From NCBI GenBank assembly GCA_040510815.1, contig JBEVIH010000031.1:1-64000 (forward strand): DNA of 64,000 nucleotides, in the 5' to 3' direction. This document shows positions 8,430-16,731 of the stretch, piece after piece (the stretch's first letter is position 1; the number at the start of each line of letters is the position of its first letter). A model generated the notes under the pieces. It was not told where the DNA came from. It was given only the letters and a program-made list of their open reading frames with translations, and did no database searches. The DNA comes from VAZQ01 sp040510815. GTDB lineage: Bacteria; Pseudomonadota; Alphaproteobacteria; Rhizobiales; Xanthobacteraceae. The position numbers were made by a program, and so were the translations under genes.

Positions 8430-9419
8430 TCATTGCGGCACGATGCCGGCTGCGCGGACATATCCTTCCCAGTCCTTGACGTGCTTCCTGAACAGCGCCT
8501 GCCCGTCCTCGGGCGTGGTGATGAACGGATCGCCACCGAAGCTGTTGAGGAACTTCTTGGCGTCGTCCGTGGCCAGCACTTGATTGAACCACCTGTTGAG
8601 CGCGTCGACGATCGGCTTCGGCGTGCCGGCCGGCACCATGGCGGCGAACCAGGTGAGCAGCTCCACGCCGGGGACGCCCGCTTCGGCCATGGTCGGAAGC
8701 TCCGGCACCGCTTGCATGCGCTCAGCGGTGCTGACCGCGAGCATGCGCAGTCGTCCGGCGCGCGCGTGGCTCAACGCGAACACCGGATCCATCATGCCGT
8801 AGTCGACGACACCGCTGGCAAAGTCGTTGAGGCTGTCGTTCGCCGTCCGGTAGGCGACCTCCACCGCCTTGATCCCGGTCACCTGCTTGTACAGCTCGCC
8901 CATGACCTTGCCGCTGGTGTTCGACTGGGCATAGCTCGCCTTGTCGCCCTTCTGCTTCATCGCGGCGGTCAATTCGGCCAATGTCTTGTAGGGGCTGCCG
9001 GCGGCAACCATCACCATGAACGGCTGCTTGTTGACGCCGGCGGCGATCTGCAGGTCCTTCGCCGCATCAAGCGGCGGCTTCTTGAACAAATGCATGTTGG
9101 CGGCGATCGCGCTCGCCGCGTGGACGTAGACGGTGTGGCCGTCGGGCTTCGCCCGCGCGGTATGCTCGGCCGCGATGTTGCCGGCGGCCCCGACCTTGTT
9201 CTCGACGATGATGGTGCGGTTAGCCACCGGCCGCACCTTCTCGGCCATGTAGCGGACGAGCACGTCGGCGCCGCTGCCGGCCGGAAAGCCGCACATGAAG
9301 CGAATGTCCTGGGTGGGATAGTCCTGCGCGTAAGCACCGGTCGTGATGATGCCGACCGCCGCGGCGAGCGCGACGGCCGAGCCGACGCAACGCAGCAGCC
9401 GTTTCGACGCCATGTTCAT
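8430..9419 (-). CDS. Tripartite tricarboxylate transporter receptor (Bug family), first of a tandem pair
   Basis: 329 residues with signal peptide ending GAYAQDYPTQDIR, then GFPAGSGADVLVRYMAEKV, IIVENKVGAAGNIAAEHT and KPDGHTVYVH. ATG 9419 has AGGAGG six bases upstream. It follows tctA by 23 bases and precedes its paralogue by 22 bases. In TTT systems the receptor delivers a carboxylate ligand to the TctAB membrane complex; two receptors sharing one TctAB pair would broaden ligand range (inference). Confidence 0.9.
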   Translation of the reverse strand: MNMASKRLLRCVGSAVALAAAVGIITTGAYAQDYPTQDIRFMCGFPAGSGADVLVRYMAEKVRPVANRTIIVENKVGAAGNIAAEHTARAKPDGHTVYVHAASAIAANMHLFKKPPLDAAKDLQIAAGVNKQPFMVMVAAGSPYKTLAELTAAMKQKGDKASYAQSNTSGKVMGELYKQVTGIKAVEVAYRTANDSLNDFASGVVDYGMMDPVFALSHARAGRLRMLAVSTAERMQAVPELPTMAEAGVPGVELLTWFAAMVPAGTPKPIVDALNRWFNQVLATDDAKKFLNSFGGDPFITTPEDGQALFRKHVKDWEGYVRAAGIVPQ

Positions 9420-9442
9420 GGGCTTCCTCCTGCCTGAAATCA

Positions 9443-10948
9443 TCATTGGAAGGCCTCCTCGCGGGTCTTGCGAAACTGCGGCAGCACGATCAGCGCGATC
9501 ACGCCCACGGTCGCGGCCAGCAGGATCGCCGAGATCGGCCGCTCGACGAACACGATCGGGTCGCCGCGCGAGATCACCAGCGATCGCCTGAGATTTTCCT
9601 CCATCAGCGGGCCAAGAATGAATCCCAGCACCAGCGGCGCCGGTTCGCAGCCGAACCGCAGCAGAACGTAGCCGAACACCGCAAACACCGCGCACAGCAC
9701 CAGCTGGGCCATGTTGGTGTTGGTGCTGTAGATGCCGATGACGCAGAACAGCAGGATCGCCGGATAGAGCAGACGATACGGCACCGACAGCAGCCGCACC
9801 CAGATCCCGATCAGCGGCAGATTGATCACCAGCAGCATCAGATTGCCGATCCACATGCTGGCGACCATGCCCCAGAACAGATCCGGCCGCTTGGTCATCA
9901 CCGCCGAGCCCGGCTGGATGCCCTGGATGATCATCGCCCCCATCATCAGCGCCATGATGGCGTTGGACGGCAGCCCCAGCGTCAGCAGCGGGATGAACGA
10001 GGTCTGCGCGGCCGCGTTGTTGGCGGATTCCGGTCCGGCCACGCCCTCGATGGCGCCGTGGCCGAACCGGCTCGGGTCCTTGGCGACCTTCTTCTCGAGC
10101 GTGTAGCTCGCAAAGGCGGCGAGCACGGCGCCGCCGCCCGGCAGGATGCCGAGCAATGAACCGAGACCGGTACCGCGCAGGACGGCCCGCCAGGAGGCGT
10201 CGAAATCGCTCCGGCTCGGCCACAGGTCTTTCAGCCGGGCGCTGAACTGGGCGCGCGGCAGCGTCGACTGCTCGAGGTTGCGGATGATCTCGACGATGCC
10301 GAACATCCCGATCACCAGCGGAACAAAGTCGATGCCGTCCCACAGCTCCGAGACGCCGAACGTATAGCGGGTGAGCCCGCTATTGACGTCGGTGCCGACG
10401 AGACCGAGCAGGAGACCGACCAGGACCATTCCGATCGCCTTGATCACCGAGCCGTGCGCCAGGATCACCGCGGTGACGAGACCGAGCACCATCAGCGAAA
10501 AATAGTCGGGCGAGTTGAATTCCTGCGCGATCGCCGCCAGCGGCGGCCCGAACGCGGCGATGAAGACCGTGCCGACGCAACCGGCGAAGAACGAGCCCAA
10601 TGCGGCGACCGCAAGCGCCGCGCCGGCGCGGCCCTGCTTGGCCATCTGATGGCCGTCGATGCAGGTGACGATCGAGGCGGCCTCGCCCGGGATGTTGACC
10701 AGGATCGAGGTCGTCGAGCCGCCGTATTGCGCGCCGTAGTAGATGCCGGCGAGCATGATCAGCGACGAGAGCGGGTCGAGCCCGAAGGTGATCGGCAGCA
10801 GCATCGCGATGGTGGGGATCGGCCCGATGCCGGGCAGCACGCCGATCAGCGTGCCGAGCAGGCAGCCGATCAGCGCAAAGCCGAGATTCTTGAGCGATAC
10901 CGCCGCGCCGAATCCGGTCGCCAGGTTCTGGAACAGGTCGAACCCCAT
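9443..10948 (-). CDS. tctA: Tripartite tricarboxylate transporter permease, large subunit
   Basis: 501 residues, about 11-12 membrane segments. The two signature regions of TctA are present: IGVLPGIGPIPTIAMLLPITFG near the N-terminus with YYGAQYGGSTTSILVNIPGEAA, and ILPGGGAVLAAFASY followed by GVAGPESANNAAAQTSFIPLL in the second half. ATG 10948 (MGFDLFQNL) starts one base before the tctB stop region, implying translational coupling. It is the Na+/H+-driven transport subunit of the system whose receptors are the next two genes. Confidence 0.93.
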   Translation of the reverse strand: MGFDLFQNLATGFGAAVSLKNLGFALIGCLLGTLIGVLPGIGPIPTIAMLLPITFGLDPLSSLIMLAGIYYGAQYGGSTTSILVNIPGEAASIVTCIDGHQMAKQGRAGAALAVAALGSFFAGCVGTVFIAAFGPPLAAIAQEFNSPDYFSLMVLGLVTAVILAHGSVIKAIGMVLVGLLLGLVGTDVNSGLTRYTFGVSELWDGIDFVPLVIGMFGIVEIIRNLEQSTLPRAQFSARLKDLWPSRSDFDASWRAVLRGTGLGSLLGILPGGGAVLAAFASYTLEKKVAKDPSRFGHGAIEGVAGPESANNAAAQTSFIPLLTLGLPSNAIMALMMGAMIIQGIQPGSAVMTKRPDLFWGMVASMWIGNLMLLVINLPLIGIWVRLLSVPYRLLYPAILLFCVIGIYSTNTNMAQLVLCAVFAVFGYVLLRFGCEPAPLVLGFILGPLMEENLRRSLVISRGDPIVFVERPISAILLAATVGVIALIVLPQFRKTREEAFQ

Positions 10949-10949
10949 G

Positions 10950-11399
10950 CTAGCGACCCCACCAGGCCGGCAGCGGCTGTCCCAGCAGGTAGACGAACAC
11001 GGCGACGGTGAACGCTGCGAGGCCGGCACCGAGCAGGATCGTTTCGGTGAGCTTGACCTCGCGCCGCGCATAGGCGGCGAACACGGTGAGCAGCAGCGCG
11101 GTGAGCGCCAGGCCGACGACGTCGATCAGCACGCCGAAAATCAGGATTGCGGCGATGATCATCGCAATCGGGCGCAGCTGCACCGGCTCGATCGGCGGCC
11201 CCTCAGTGGTCAATCCGCGAATGGCGACGATGATCCCGATCGCCAGGATCAAAACGCTCAGCAGGATCGGGAAGTAGCCGGGCCCCATGCGGGCGGCGGT
11301 GCCGAATGCAAGCTCGCGCCCGAAATAGAGGCCGGCGAGCCCGATCAGCACGAACACCGCACCCGCCCCCAGGTCCTGGGGGCTCTTCACCCGCACCAT
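10950..11399 (-). CDS. tctB: Tripartite tricarboxylate transporter small subunit
   Basis: 149 residues with four membrane segments and the family motif RMGPGYFPILLSVLILAIG (residues about 37-55); the size and topology are those of TctB (DUF1468). First gene of the tctB-tctA-bug-bug operon; only one base separates it from tctA. A 232-base gap separates it from the divergent UbiD gene, where both promoters must lie. Confidence 0.9.
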   Translation of the reverse strand: MVRVKSPQDLGAGAVFVLIGLAGLYFGRELAFGTAARMGPGYFPILLSVLILAIGIIVAIRGLTTEGPPIEPVQLRPIAMIIAAILIFGVLIDVVGLALTALLLTVFAAYARREVKLTETILLGAGLAAFTVAVFVYLLGQPLPAWWGR

Positions 11400-11631
11400 G
11401 CGGTTTCCTCCACTCCTGCGGACCCGCTGCTCCGCTGGACATGCGGAGTTCTAGCGCGATCCTAGCGGCGAATACGGTCGCGGGTAAGCGGCGCGGAATT
11501 ACCGAAAAATCCCGATGGGACAGGGCCCAACGCCGGTTGGGGAGCGAGCCCGCGACCACCCCGCGACTTGCCCGCGCTCTTGTGGCACCTTTGGGGATCG
11601 TTTCCCGCGCCGATTGCTCGAAAGCCGCATC

Positions 11632-13164
11632 ATGACCACGCCCGACACCGAAAAATTCCGTCTGCGCCGTTTCGTCGAGAAGCTGGTGCAGCAAGGGCAA
11701 TGCGTCGTCCACGACCAGCCGATCGACTTGATCGACGTCGCCGGCGTGCTCGACGGCAACGCTAAGGCGGTCTGGTTCCGCGCGGTGGGACCGGAGAAGG
11801 CCGAGCTGGTCGGCAACGTCATGGGGACTCGCAGCCGGCTCGCTTGCGCGCTCGACACCGACGATGCCGGCTTCCCGGCGGCGCTGCGGCAGCGGCTGGC
11901 GAAACCGGTTGCGCCGATCGAGGTGCCGTCCGGAGCGGCGCCGGTGCACGCGGTCGTGCAGACCGGCGCCGACGCCGACCTCACCCAGCTTCCGGTGCAC
12001 CTGCAGCACGCGCTCGACGGCGCCCCCTATATCTCGGCGAGCATCGACTATACGCGAGACGCCGGGACCGGCTTCACCAATCTCGGCTGCCGCCGCCTGA
12101 TGCTGCGCGGCCCGCGCGCCGCCGGCGTCGACCTCAATGCGCCGAGCGATCTGCGCGTGCTCTATCAGGCCGCGGTCGCCAGGGGCGAGCGCCTGCCGGT
12201 CGCCTTCACGGTCGGCAGCCATCCGGCCGATTTTCTCGCCGCCGTGGCCTCGACCCCGCCCATGGACGAACTCGAGGTGGTCGGCGCGGTGCGCGGCGCG
12301 CCGGTACCGGTCGTCAAATGCGCCACCGTTGACGTCAAGGTTCCGGCCGACGCCGAGCTCGTGCTCGAAGGCTATATCGACGAACGCGGACTGGTCGAGC
12401 CTGAGGGACCGTACGGCGAATATGTCGGCTATTACGGCGTGCTCAAGAACAATCCGGTGTTCCACCTCACCGCCATCACCAAGCGGCGCGACGCGCTGTT
12501 TCAGACCGTCACCATCGGGACCCGCCTCGACTACACCGACACCGCGCAGCTCGGGGCGGCCAAGACCGAGGCCGCGATCTGGAGCGTGCTGCAGCAGGCG
12601 ATCCGCGAGCCGGTGGCGGTGTGCTGCACGGCGTCGTCCGGCGGCATGTACAATGTGCGCGTCTCGATTCGTCAGCGCTATCCCGGCGAGGCGCGCAACG
12701 CCATCGCCGCGGTGTTCTGCTCGCTCGGCGACGTCAAGCACGTGTTCGTGGTCGACGACGACATCGATGTGTTCTCCGACCCGCAGGTCGACTGGGCGCT
12801 CGCCACCCGCTTCCAAGCCGACCGCGACTTCGTGGTCGCGTCGGGCTTCCGCTGCGTTCCGCTCGACCCATCGCTGCAAGGCAGCCGCACCGGCGCCAAG
12901 GCCGGGTTCGACTGCACCAAGCCGTTCGGCAAGGGCGACGGTTTGGAGTTCACGGCGCCGAGCGCGCCGCGATTGCTCGAGCGTCCGCGCCGGTCGGTGG
13001 AAGCGGCGCTGGCCGAAGGCCCGGCGACCTTCCTCGACCTGATGTCGTCGCTCGGCACCCGCGACGGCCGCGAGGTCTTGCGCGCGCTCGACCGGCTCTA
13101 CGCCGACGGCCGCCTCCAGCGCCTCAAGGACGGGCGCTATGCCATCAATAGCGGACAGTCGTGA
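11632..13164 (+). CDS. UbiD family (prenylated-FMN) decarboxylase with C-terminal winged-helix-like extension
   Basis: 510 residues. The prenyl-FMN/Mn site and the Arg-Glu-Glu catalytic set are visible: TNLGCRRLMLRGP (R154/R155) and EPEGPYGEYVGYYG (E258, E263). SGGMYNVRVSI and DDDIDVFSDPQVDWALATR are typical UbiD C-domain motifs. ATG 11632 gives a normal start; a longer frame upstream is not supported. Residues about 455-510 form helix-helix-wing (FLDLMSSLG, REVLRALDRLYADG, RLQRLKDGRYAI), not part of canonical UbiD. Expected activity is reversible decarboxylation of an aromatic or unsaturated acid. No UbiX flavin prenyltransferase is in the window. Confidence 0.88.
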   Translation: MTTPDTEKFRLRRFVEKLVQQGQCVVHDQPIDLIDVAGVLDGNAKAVWFRAVGPEKAELVGNVMGTRSRLACALDTDDAGFPAALRQRLAKPVAPIEVPSGAAPVHAVVQTGADADLTQLPVHLQHALDGAPYISASIDYTRDAGTGFTNLGCRRLMLRGPRAAGVDLNAPSDLRVLYQAAVARGERLPVAFTVGSHPADFLAAVASTPPMDELEVVGAVRGAPVPVVKCATVDVKVPADAELVLEGYIDERGLVEPEGPYGEYVGYYGVLKNNPVFHLTAITKRRDALFQTVTIGTRLDYTDTAQLGAAKTEAAIWSVLQQAIREPVAVCCTASSGGMYNVRVSIRQRYPGEARNAIAAVFCSLGDVKHVFVVDDDIDVFSDPQVDWALATRFQADRDFVVASGFRCVPLDPSLQGSRTGAKAGFDCTKPFGKGDGLEFTAPSAPRLLERPRRSVEAALAEGPATFLDLMSSLGTRDGREVLRALDRLYADGRLQRLKDGRYAINSGQS

Positions 13165-13264
13165 CCGCGGGGCTGCGTTCATGCGCCGACCGAATTATGC
13201 TAGAATGCCTTGACGGTTTTGACGGGGTAGGCGTGCCAATGTCTGGGAATAATGGGTGGGCGTG

Positions 13265-14068
13265 ATGCGTTGCCTGGCTTGCGGTGCCGAGATGCGGCTG
13301 GTGCAGGTCGCCCGGGACGAGACCATGATGGTCTCCGGTTACGAGCACCACGCGCTGCAATGTCCGGCGTGCGGCGAAGTTGAACGGCGGATGGTCTTCA
13401 ATTCGGGCGAGCCGTCGCGCGCCGCCGAGCCTGCCGCACCCTCCGCGATCCCGGCGCCAGCAGCGGCGCCCCCCGCCGAGCCGGTCTCGCGTCCGACGGC
13501 ACCGCCTGCCGCAACGGCACCCGCGGTCGAGCGCGCGTCGCCGCCCACTGTGCCGACCGCGCCGGCGGCACCGACTGCGGCAGCGGCAGCGCCAAAGCCT
13601 ATGCCGTCTCCCACGGCGCCGCCTGCGTCGGCGTCACCCGCCGTCAAACCCGAGTGGCCTTCCATCGAAACCATGGCGCAGCTCGCCAAATCTCCCTCGC
13701 CGGCCACCGCGCCGCTCAAATCGATCGTGGCCGAAGACGACGGCGAGGACGGTGGTCAGGCCATGCTCCAGCGCGCCATCGAGATGGTCCGCAGCTCGAC
13801 GCGTCGGCCGCAGCCGGCAAAAAGCCAGCCGACAAAAAGCCAGCCGGCAACTCCGGCCAAGCTCGCCCGTCCGATGCGAATGAAAAAGCCCGTGACCGAC
13901 CGTGTGGTTGAAATTTGTCACGACCCCCACGAAGCCATCTACTTTGCCAAGGATACCAAGTCGGGCCTGTCCGTCCTGCGCCACCAGGACAGCGCGCGCC
14001 TGCGGGCGATGTGCGATCGGATCGGATGGCAGGTGCTCGAGGGCGGAACGGAACGCGCCAAGGACTGA
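13265..14068 (+). CDS. Zinc-ribbon protein with long Ala/Pro linker
   Basis: 267 residues. The N-terminus is a four-cysteine zinc ribbon (C3-x2-C6 in RCLACGAEM and C33-x2-C36 in QCPACGEVER). A low-complexity linker of about 90 residues made almost only of Ala, Pro and Thr follows, then a basic stretch and a conserved-looking C-terminal domain (VVEICHDPHEAIYFAKD...RLRAMCDRIGWQVLEGG). Proteins of this layout occur in Bradyrhizobium relatives without known function (from memory). ATG 13265 is used; GTG 13256 in frame is possible. The linker's reverse strand is also open, which is only a composition effect. Confidence 0.7.
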   Translation: MRCLACGAEMRLVQVARDETMMVSGYEHHALQCPACGEVERRMVFNSGEPSRAAEPAAPSAIPAPAAAPPAEPVSRPTAPPAATAPAVERASPPTVPTAPAAPTAAAAAPKPMPSPTAPPASASPAVKPEWPSIETMAQLAKSPSPATAPLKSIVAEDDGEDGGQAMLQRAIEMVRSSTRRPQPAKSQPTKSQPATPAKLARPMRMKKPVTDRVVEICHDPHEAIYFAKDTKSGLSVLRHQDSARLRAMCDRIGWQVLEGGTERAKD

Positions 14069-14103
14069 AAGCCGCCGGCCGCCGCCGCCCGTGCTTGCGT
14101 CGC

Positions 14104-15435
14104 CTATGATCGTGATCCGGAGCATTCGCCCGCGGGACGGCCGGCGACGAGCACCTGGCCTGCCGACCGCTCGCCGGTGAGGAAGAACGTCCTCGCTGCG
14201 CCGAGGCCCTTGAGGTCGGTGGTGCCGCGCTCCTCGAAATCGAAGGCATCCTTGGTCAGCTCGCGAAACGCCTCGCTCACCTGAATGCGGTCGGGAACGC
14301 CGTGCGATTCCATGCGCGAGGCGAAGTTCACCGCGTCGCCCCAGACGTCGTAGGAGAAGCGCGTGGCGCCGATGATGCCGGCGGTTGCCGGGCCGCAATG
14401 GATGCCGATGCGCATCCTGAGCTTGCGTTCCCCGAGCGGCGGGTGGCGGGCGATGGTCTCGAGCATGGCCAGCGCGAGCCGGCCGACCGCGACCGCGCCG
14501 TCCACGGCACTCCCCTCGAACCCGGCCGCCGCCATGTAATTGTCGCCGATCGTCTTGATCTTCTCGACGCCATGGGTTTCGGCCAGCGCGTCGAAGCTGC
14601 TCACCAGCCCATCCAGGAATTCGACGACCTCCTCGGGCGCAAGATCGCGCACCGCGCCGGTGAAGCCGACGAGATCGGCGAACAGCACGCTGAGCGTTTC
14701 GATGCGATCGGCGATGCGGTCCTCGCGTCCCGACTTCAATCGCGCGGCAATCGAGTGCGGCATCACGGTTCCGATCAGCGCCTCGGAGCGCTCATGCTGG
14801 TCCTGTAGCTCGACCTCGGCGCGTTGCAGCGCGGCCAGCGCGAAAAACAGCAGCGCGGCAAAGATCGCCGACACGTTGATCATCGCCTGGTTCGACAAAA
14901 CGTCGCGAAACGCCCGATCCTCCGGCATCACAAGCCCATTGGCCGGCGCGAAATTGAGCGCGATGAGGAGCGAGACGACGAACAGGCCGAAGAAGAAGAA
15001 CGACAAACGCCAGTTCTGCACCCCGAAGAAAAACAGCACGACGCCACCGAGCACAAAATAGACTTGAAGATCGCTCTCGAGCCCGAACGACCACACCACG
15101 CACGAATGTACGATCAACGCCAGCAGGATGAGGGTGATTGCGCCGACGTTCCGGCCGAAGCGATGCAGCTGGGGAATCACGAATATGGCGCAGATGAAAA
15201 TCATGTTGAAGGCGTTGACGACGGCCAGCCCGTAGAAATCATGGATCGAGTTGAACAGCAGATGTGACAGCGCGCTGCCGCCGGAGGCGAAAGCGCCAGT
15301 GTTGACGCAGCGTTGCCGGCGGAGGATCTGCGGGTCGGTCGCGACGATGCCGACCGACACCACCCGTTCGAGCCAGGATGGAAATTGCAGTCCACGCTTG
15401 GGCGCGCGGCGGACAAGATCGCGGAGCTGCGTCAT
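14104..15435 (-). CDS. Membrane-bound class III adenylate cyclase
   Basis: 443 residues. About six membrane helices occupy residues 60-205, then a short helical linker and a class III cyclase catalytic domain (about 225-420). Metal-binding aspartates are in LFADLVGFTG and KTIGDNYMA, the purine-selecting Lys in EKIKTIGD and Asp in YDVWGDAVNFASRMES, with the transition-state Asn/Arg (N and R of NFASRM). Lys plus Asp at the selector positions predicts ATP rather than GTP use. No HAMP or known sensor domain lies between. It is divergent from the Crp-family gene (193-base gap), a strong hint of a cAMP maker-reader pair. Confidence 0.9.
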   Translation of the reverse strand: MTQLRDLVRRAPKRGLQFPSWLERVVSVGIVATDPQILRRQRCVNTGAFASGGSALSHLLFNSIHDFYGLAVVNAFNMIFICAIFVIPQLHRFGRNVGAITLILLALIVHSCVVWSFGLESDLQVYFVLGGVVLFFFGVQNWRLSFFFFGLFVVSLLIALNFAPANGLVMPEDRAFRDVLSNQAMINVSAIFAALLFFALAALQRAEVELQDQHERSEALIGTVMPHSIAARLKSGREDRIADRIETLSVLFADLVGFTGAVRDLAPEEVVEFLDGLVSSFDALAETHGVEKIKTIGDNYMAAAGFEGSAVDGAVAVGRLALAMLETIARHPPLGERKLRMRIGIHCGPATAGIIGATRFSYDVWGDAVNFASRMESHGVPDRIQVSEAFRELTKDAFDFEERGTTDLKGLGAARTFFLTGERSAGQVLVAGRPAGECSGSRS

Positions 15436-15628
15436 GCGTCGAAAAGGCCCAATTTCAGCGGCGCGGCGCCCAACCAGCCGAGCCTAGGACGATGTCCGCA
15501 ATAGGGAAATAGCCCGCCGGCCGGATCGTGTCGCCTGCCGGACGGTCGCAAATCCGCCTTTCTCCCGGGCGGTCTTGCGCTATTGTAGCACTCTCGACCC
15601 TGTGGCTCGTGCAGCGGCGTGGCATGCG

Positions 15629-16312
15629 ATGGCTCGTCCAGTCGTTTCACCGACCAACCTGTTCTCCGGCCTGCCGGAGGAATTGTCGCAGGGCCTCTTC
15701 ACCAAGGCCCGCACCCTCTCGCTGACCGCCGATCAGATGGTGTTTCTCGCCGGCGATGCGGGCGACGGCTGCTACCGGGTCGAGGAGGGCTTGCTCAAGG
15801 TCAGCGTGGTGGCGGCGGGCGGCGATGAACGCATCCTCGCGATTCTGGGGCCCGGCTCGCTGGTCGGGGAGTTGTCGATGATCGATGGGGCACCGCGGTC
15901 GGCTTCCGTCTGCGCGCTGCGCGATTCCAAATTGAGCTTCGTCAGCCGTGCCGCCTTCGAGGCCTTCTGCCAATCCAATCCGGAGCTTTACCGGCACGTG
16001 ATGACGTTGCTGGCACGTCGGCTGCGCGACACCAACAGCGCATTGGCGGCGACCAGCTTCCTCTCGCTCAAGGCGCGCGTGGCACGCGCGCTGCTCAGCC
16101 TTGCCGAAGCGTTCGGCCAGGACGTGGGCGGAGGACGCATTCTCGTGCGTCAGAAACTGACGCAAAGCGATCTTGGAGCGATGGCCGGTATTGCGCGCGA
16201 AAACGTCAGCCGGATCCTGAAGGAGTGGGCAAGCCGTTCGCTCGTAAGCCGCCTCGCCGGCTATTATTGCCTGGAGAACAAGGCTGCCATCGAACGCGAG
16301 GCAGCCTTGTAG
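15629..16312 (+). CDS. Crp/Fnr family transcriptional regulator, Crp-like
   Basis: 227 residues: cyclic-nucleotide domain (about 10-130), dimer helix (TLLARRLRDTN), winged helix-turn-helix (about 145-227). The phosphate-binding cassette reads GELSMIDGAPRSAS with E81, R90 and S91, as in cAMP binders; the C-helix Thr (T135 in RLRDTN) matches E. coli CRP Thr127. No N-terminal Fnr cysteines exist. The recognition helix ARENVSRILK keeps R190, E191 and R195, equivalent to CRP Arg180, Glu181 and Arg185, which read TGTGA. Three perfect TGTGA-N6-TCACA sites occur in this window. ATG 15629 is preferred over GTG 15575. Confidence 0.9.
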   Translation: MARPVVSPTNLFSGLPEELSQGLFTKARTLSLTADQMVFLAGDAGDGCYRVEEGLLKVSVVAAGGDERILAILGPGSLVGELSMIDGAPRSASVCALRDSKLSFVSRAAFEAFCQSNPELYRHVMTLLARRLRDTNSALAATSFLSLKARVARALLSLAEAFGQDVGGGRILVRQKLTQSDLGAMAGIARENVSRILKEWASRSLVSRLAGYYCLENKAAIEREAAL

Positions 16313-16351
16313 TCGTGACCGGCCGGACATCGGGCTGGCTGCATGGTCGGA

Positions 16352-16552
16352 TCAGGCGAACCCGATCCCCGCGGACCTGGCAGCGGTCGACGACACCCTC
16401 CGCTTGGGGGGCGGGCAGTCCTCGATGCCATCGGCGCAGAACTCATTGCAGGTATATTTGTCGCGGACGCGCCATGACTGAATGCGCCCGTCCACGATCG
16501 GCAGCGGCTCACCGCAATAGGCGCAATTGGTAGACCTCGTGCGTTTCGTCAT
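16352..16552 (-). CDS. Small cysteine-rich (zinc-ribbon-like) protein, 66 aa
   Basis: MTKRTRSTNCAYCGEPLPIV begins a 66-residue protein with two Cys pairs (CAYC and CNEFC about 22 residues later) plus one further Cys, consistent with a small zinc ribbon; the tail is basic. ATG 16552 is preceded by AAGGAAG within a pure purine tract (homopyrimidine on the plus strand, about 16553-16579), which acts as the ribosome site. Start plus Cys spacing argue for a real gene, but I recognise no family. It lies 40 bases beyond the convergent Crp gene and about 180 bases downstream of the NRPS. Confidence 0.55.
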   Translation of the reverse strand: MTKRTRSTNCAYCGEPLPIVDGRIQSWRVRDKYTCNEFCADGIEDCPPPKRRVSSTAARSAGIGFA

Positions 16553-16731
16553 TTTCTTCTTCCTTCTTCTTCTTCTTCTGTTTGTTGCGCCGAAAACGCT
16601 CCGGCGGGTACTGCAGGGAGCAGCATGCCGAAACGCCGCTCCGTCTGCTGTGCTGGCGATCACACATCGGTCGAATTGGATCGGGACACTGCATGTCCGA
16701 GGCAGGCTGACGTTTCGGATCGGGAAACCCG

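Noticed and set aside
9446..10159. Long plus-strand frames opposite tctA
   Set aside because: They lie wholly inside a recognisable TctA; composition (His, Gln, Arg, Asp) is typical shadow sequence.
13339..13719. A Gly/Ala-rich minus-strand frame opposite the zinc-ribbon protein
   Set aside because: It mirrors the Ala/Pro linker of the plus-strand gene; only that strand has the CxxC ribbon.
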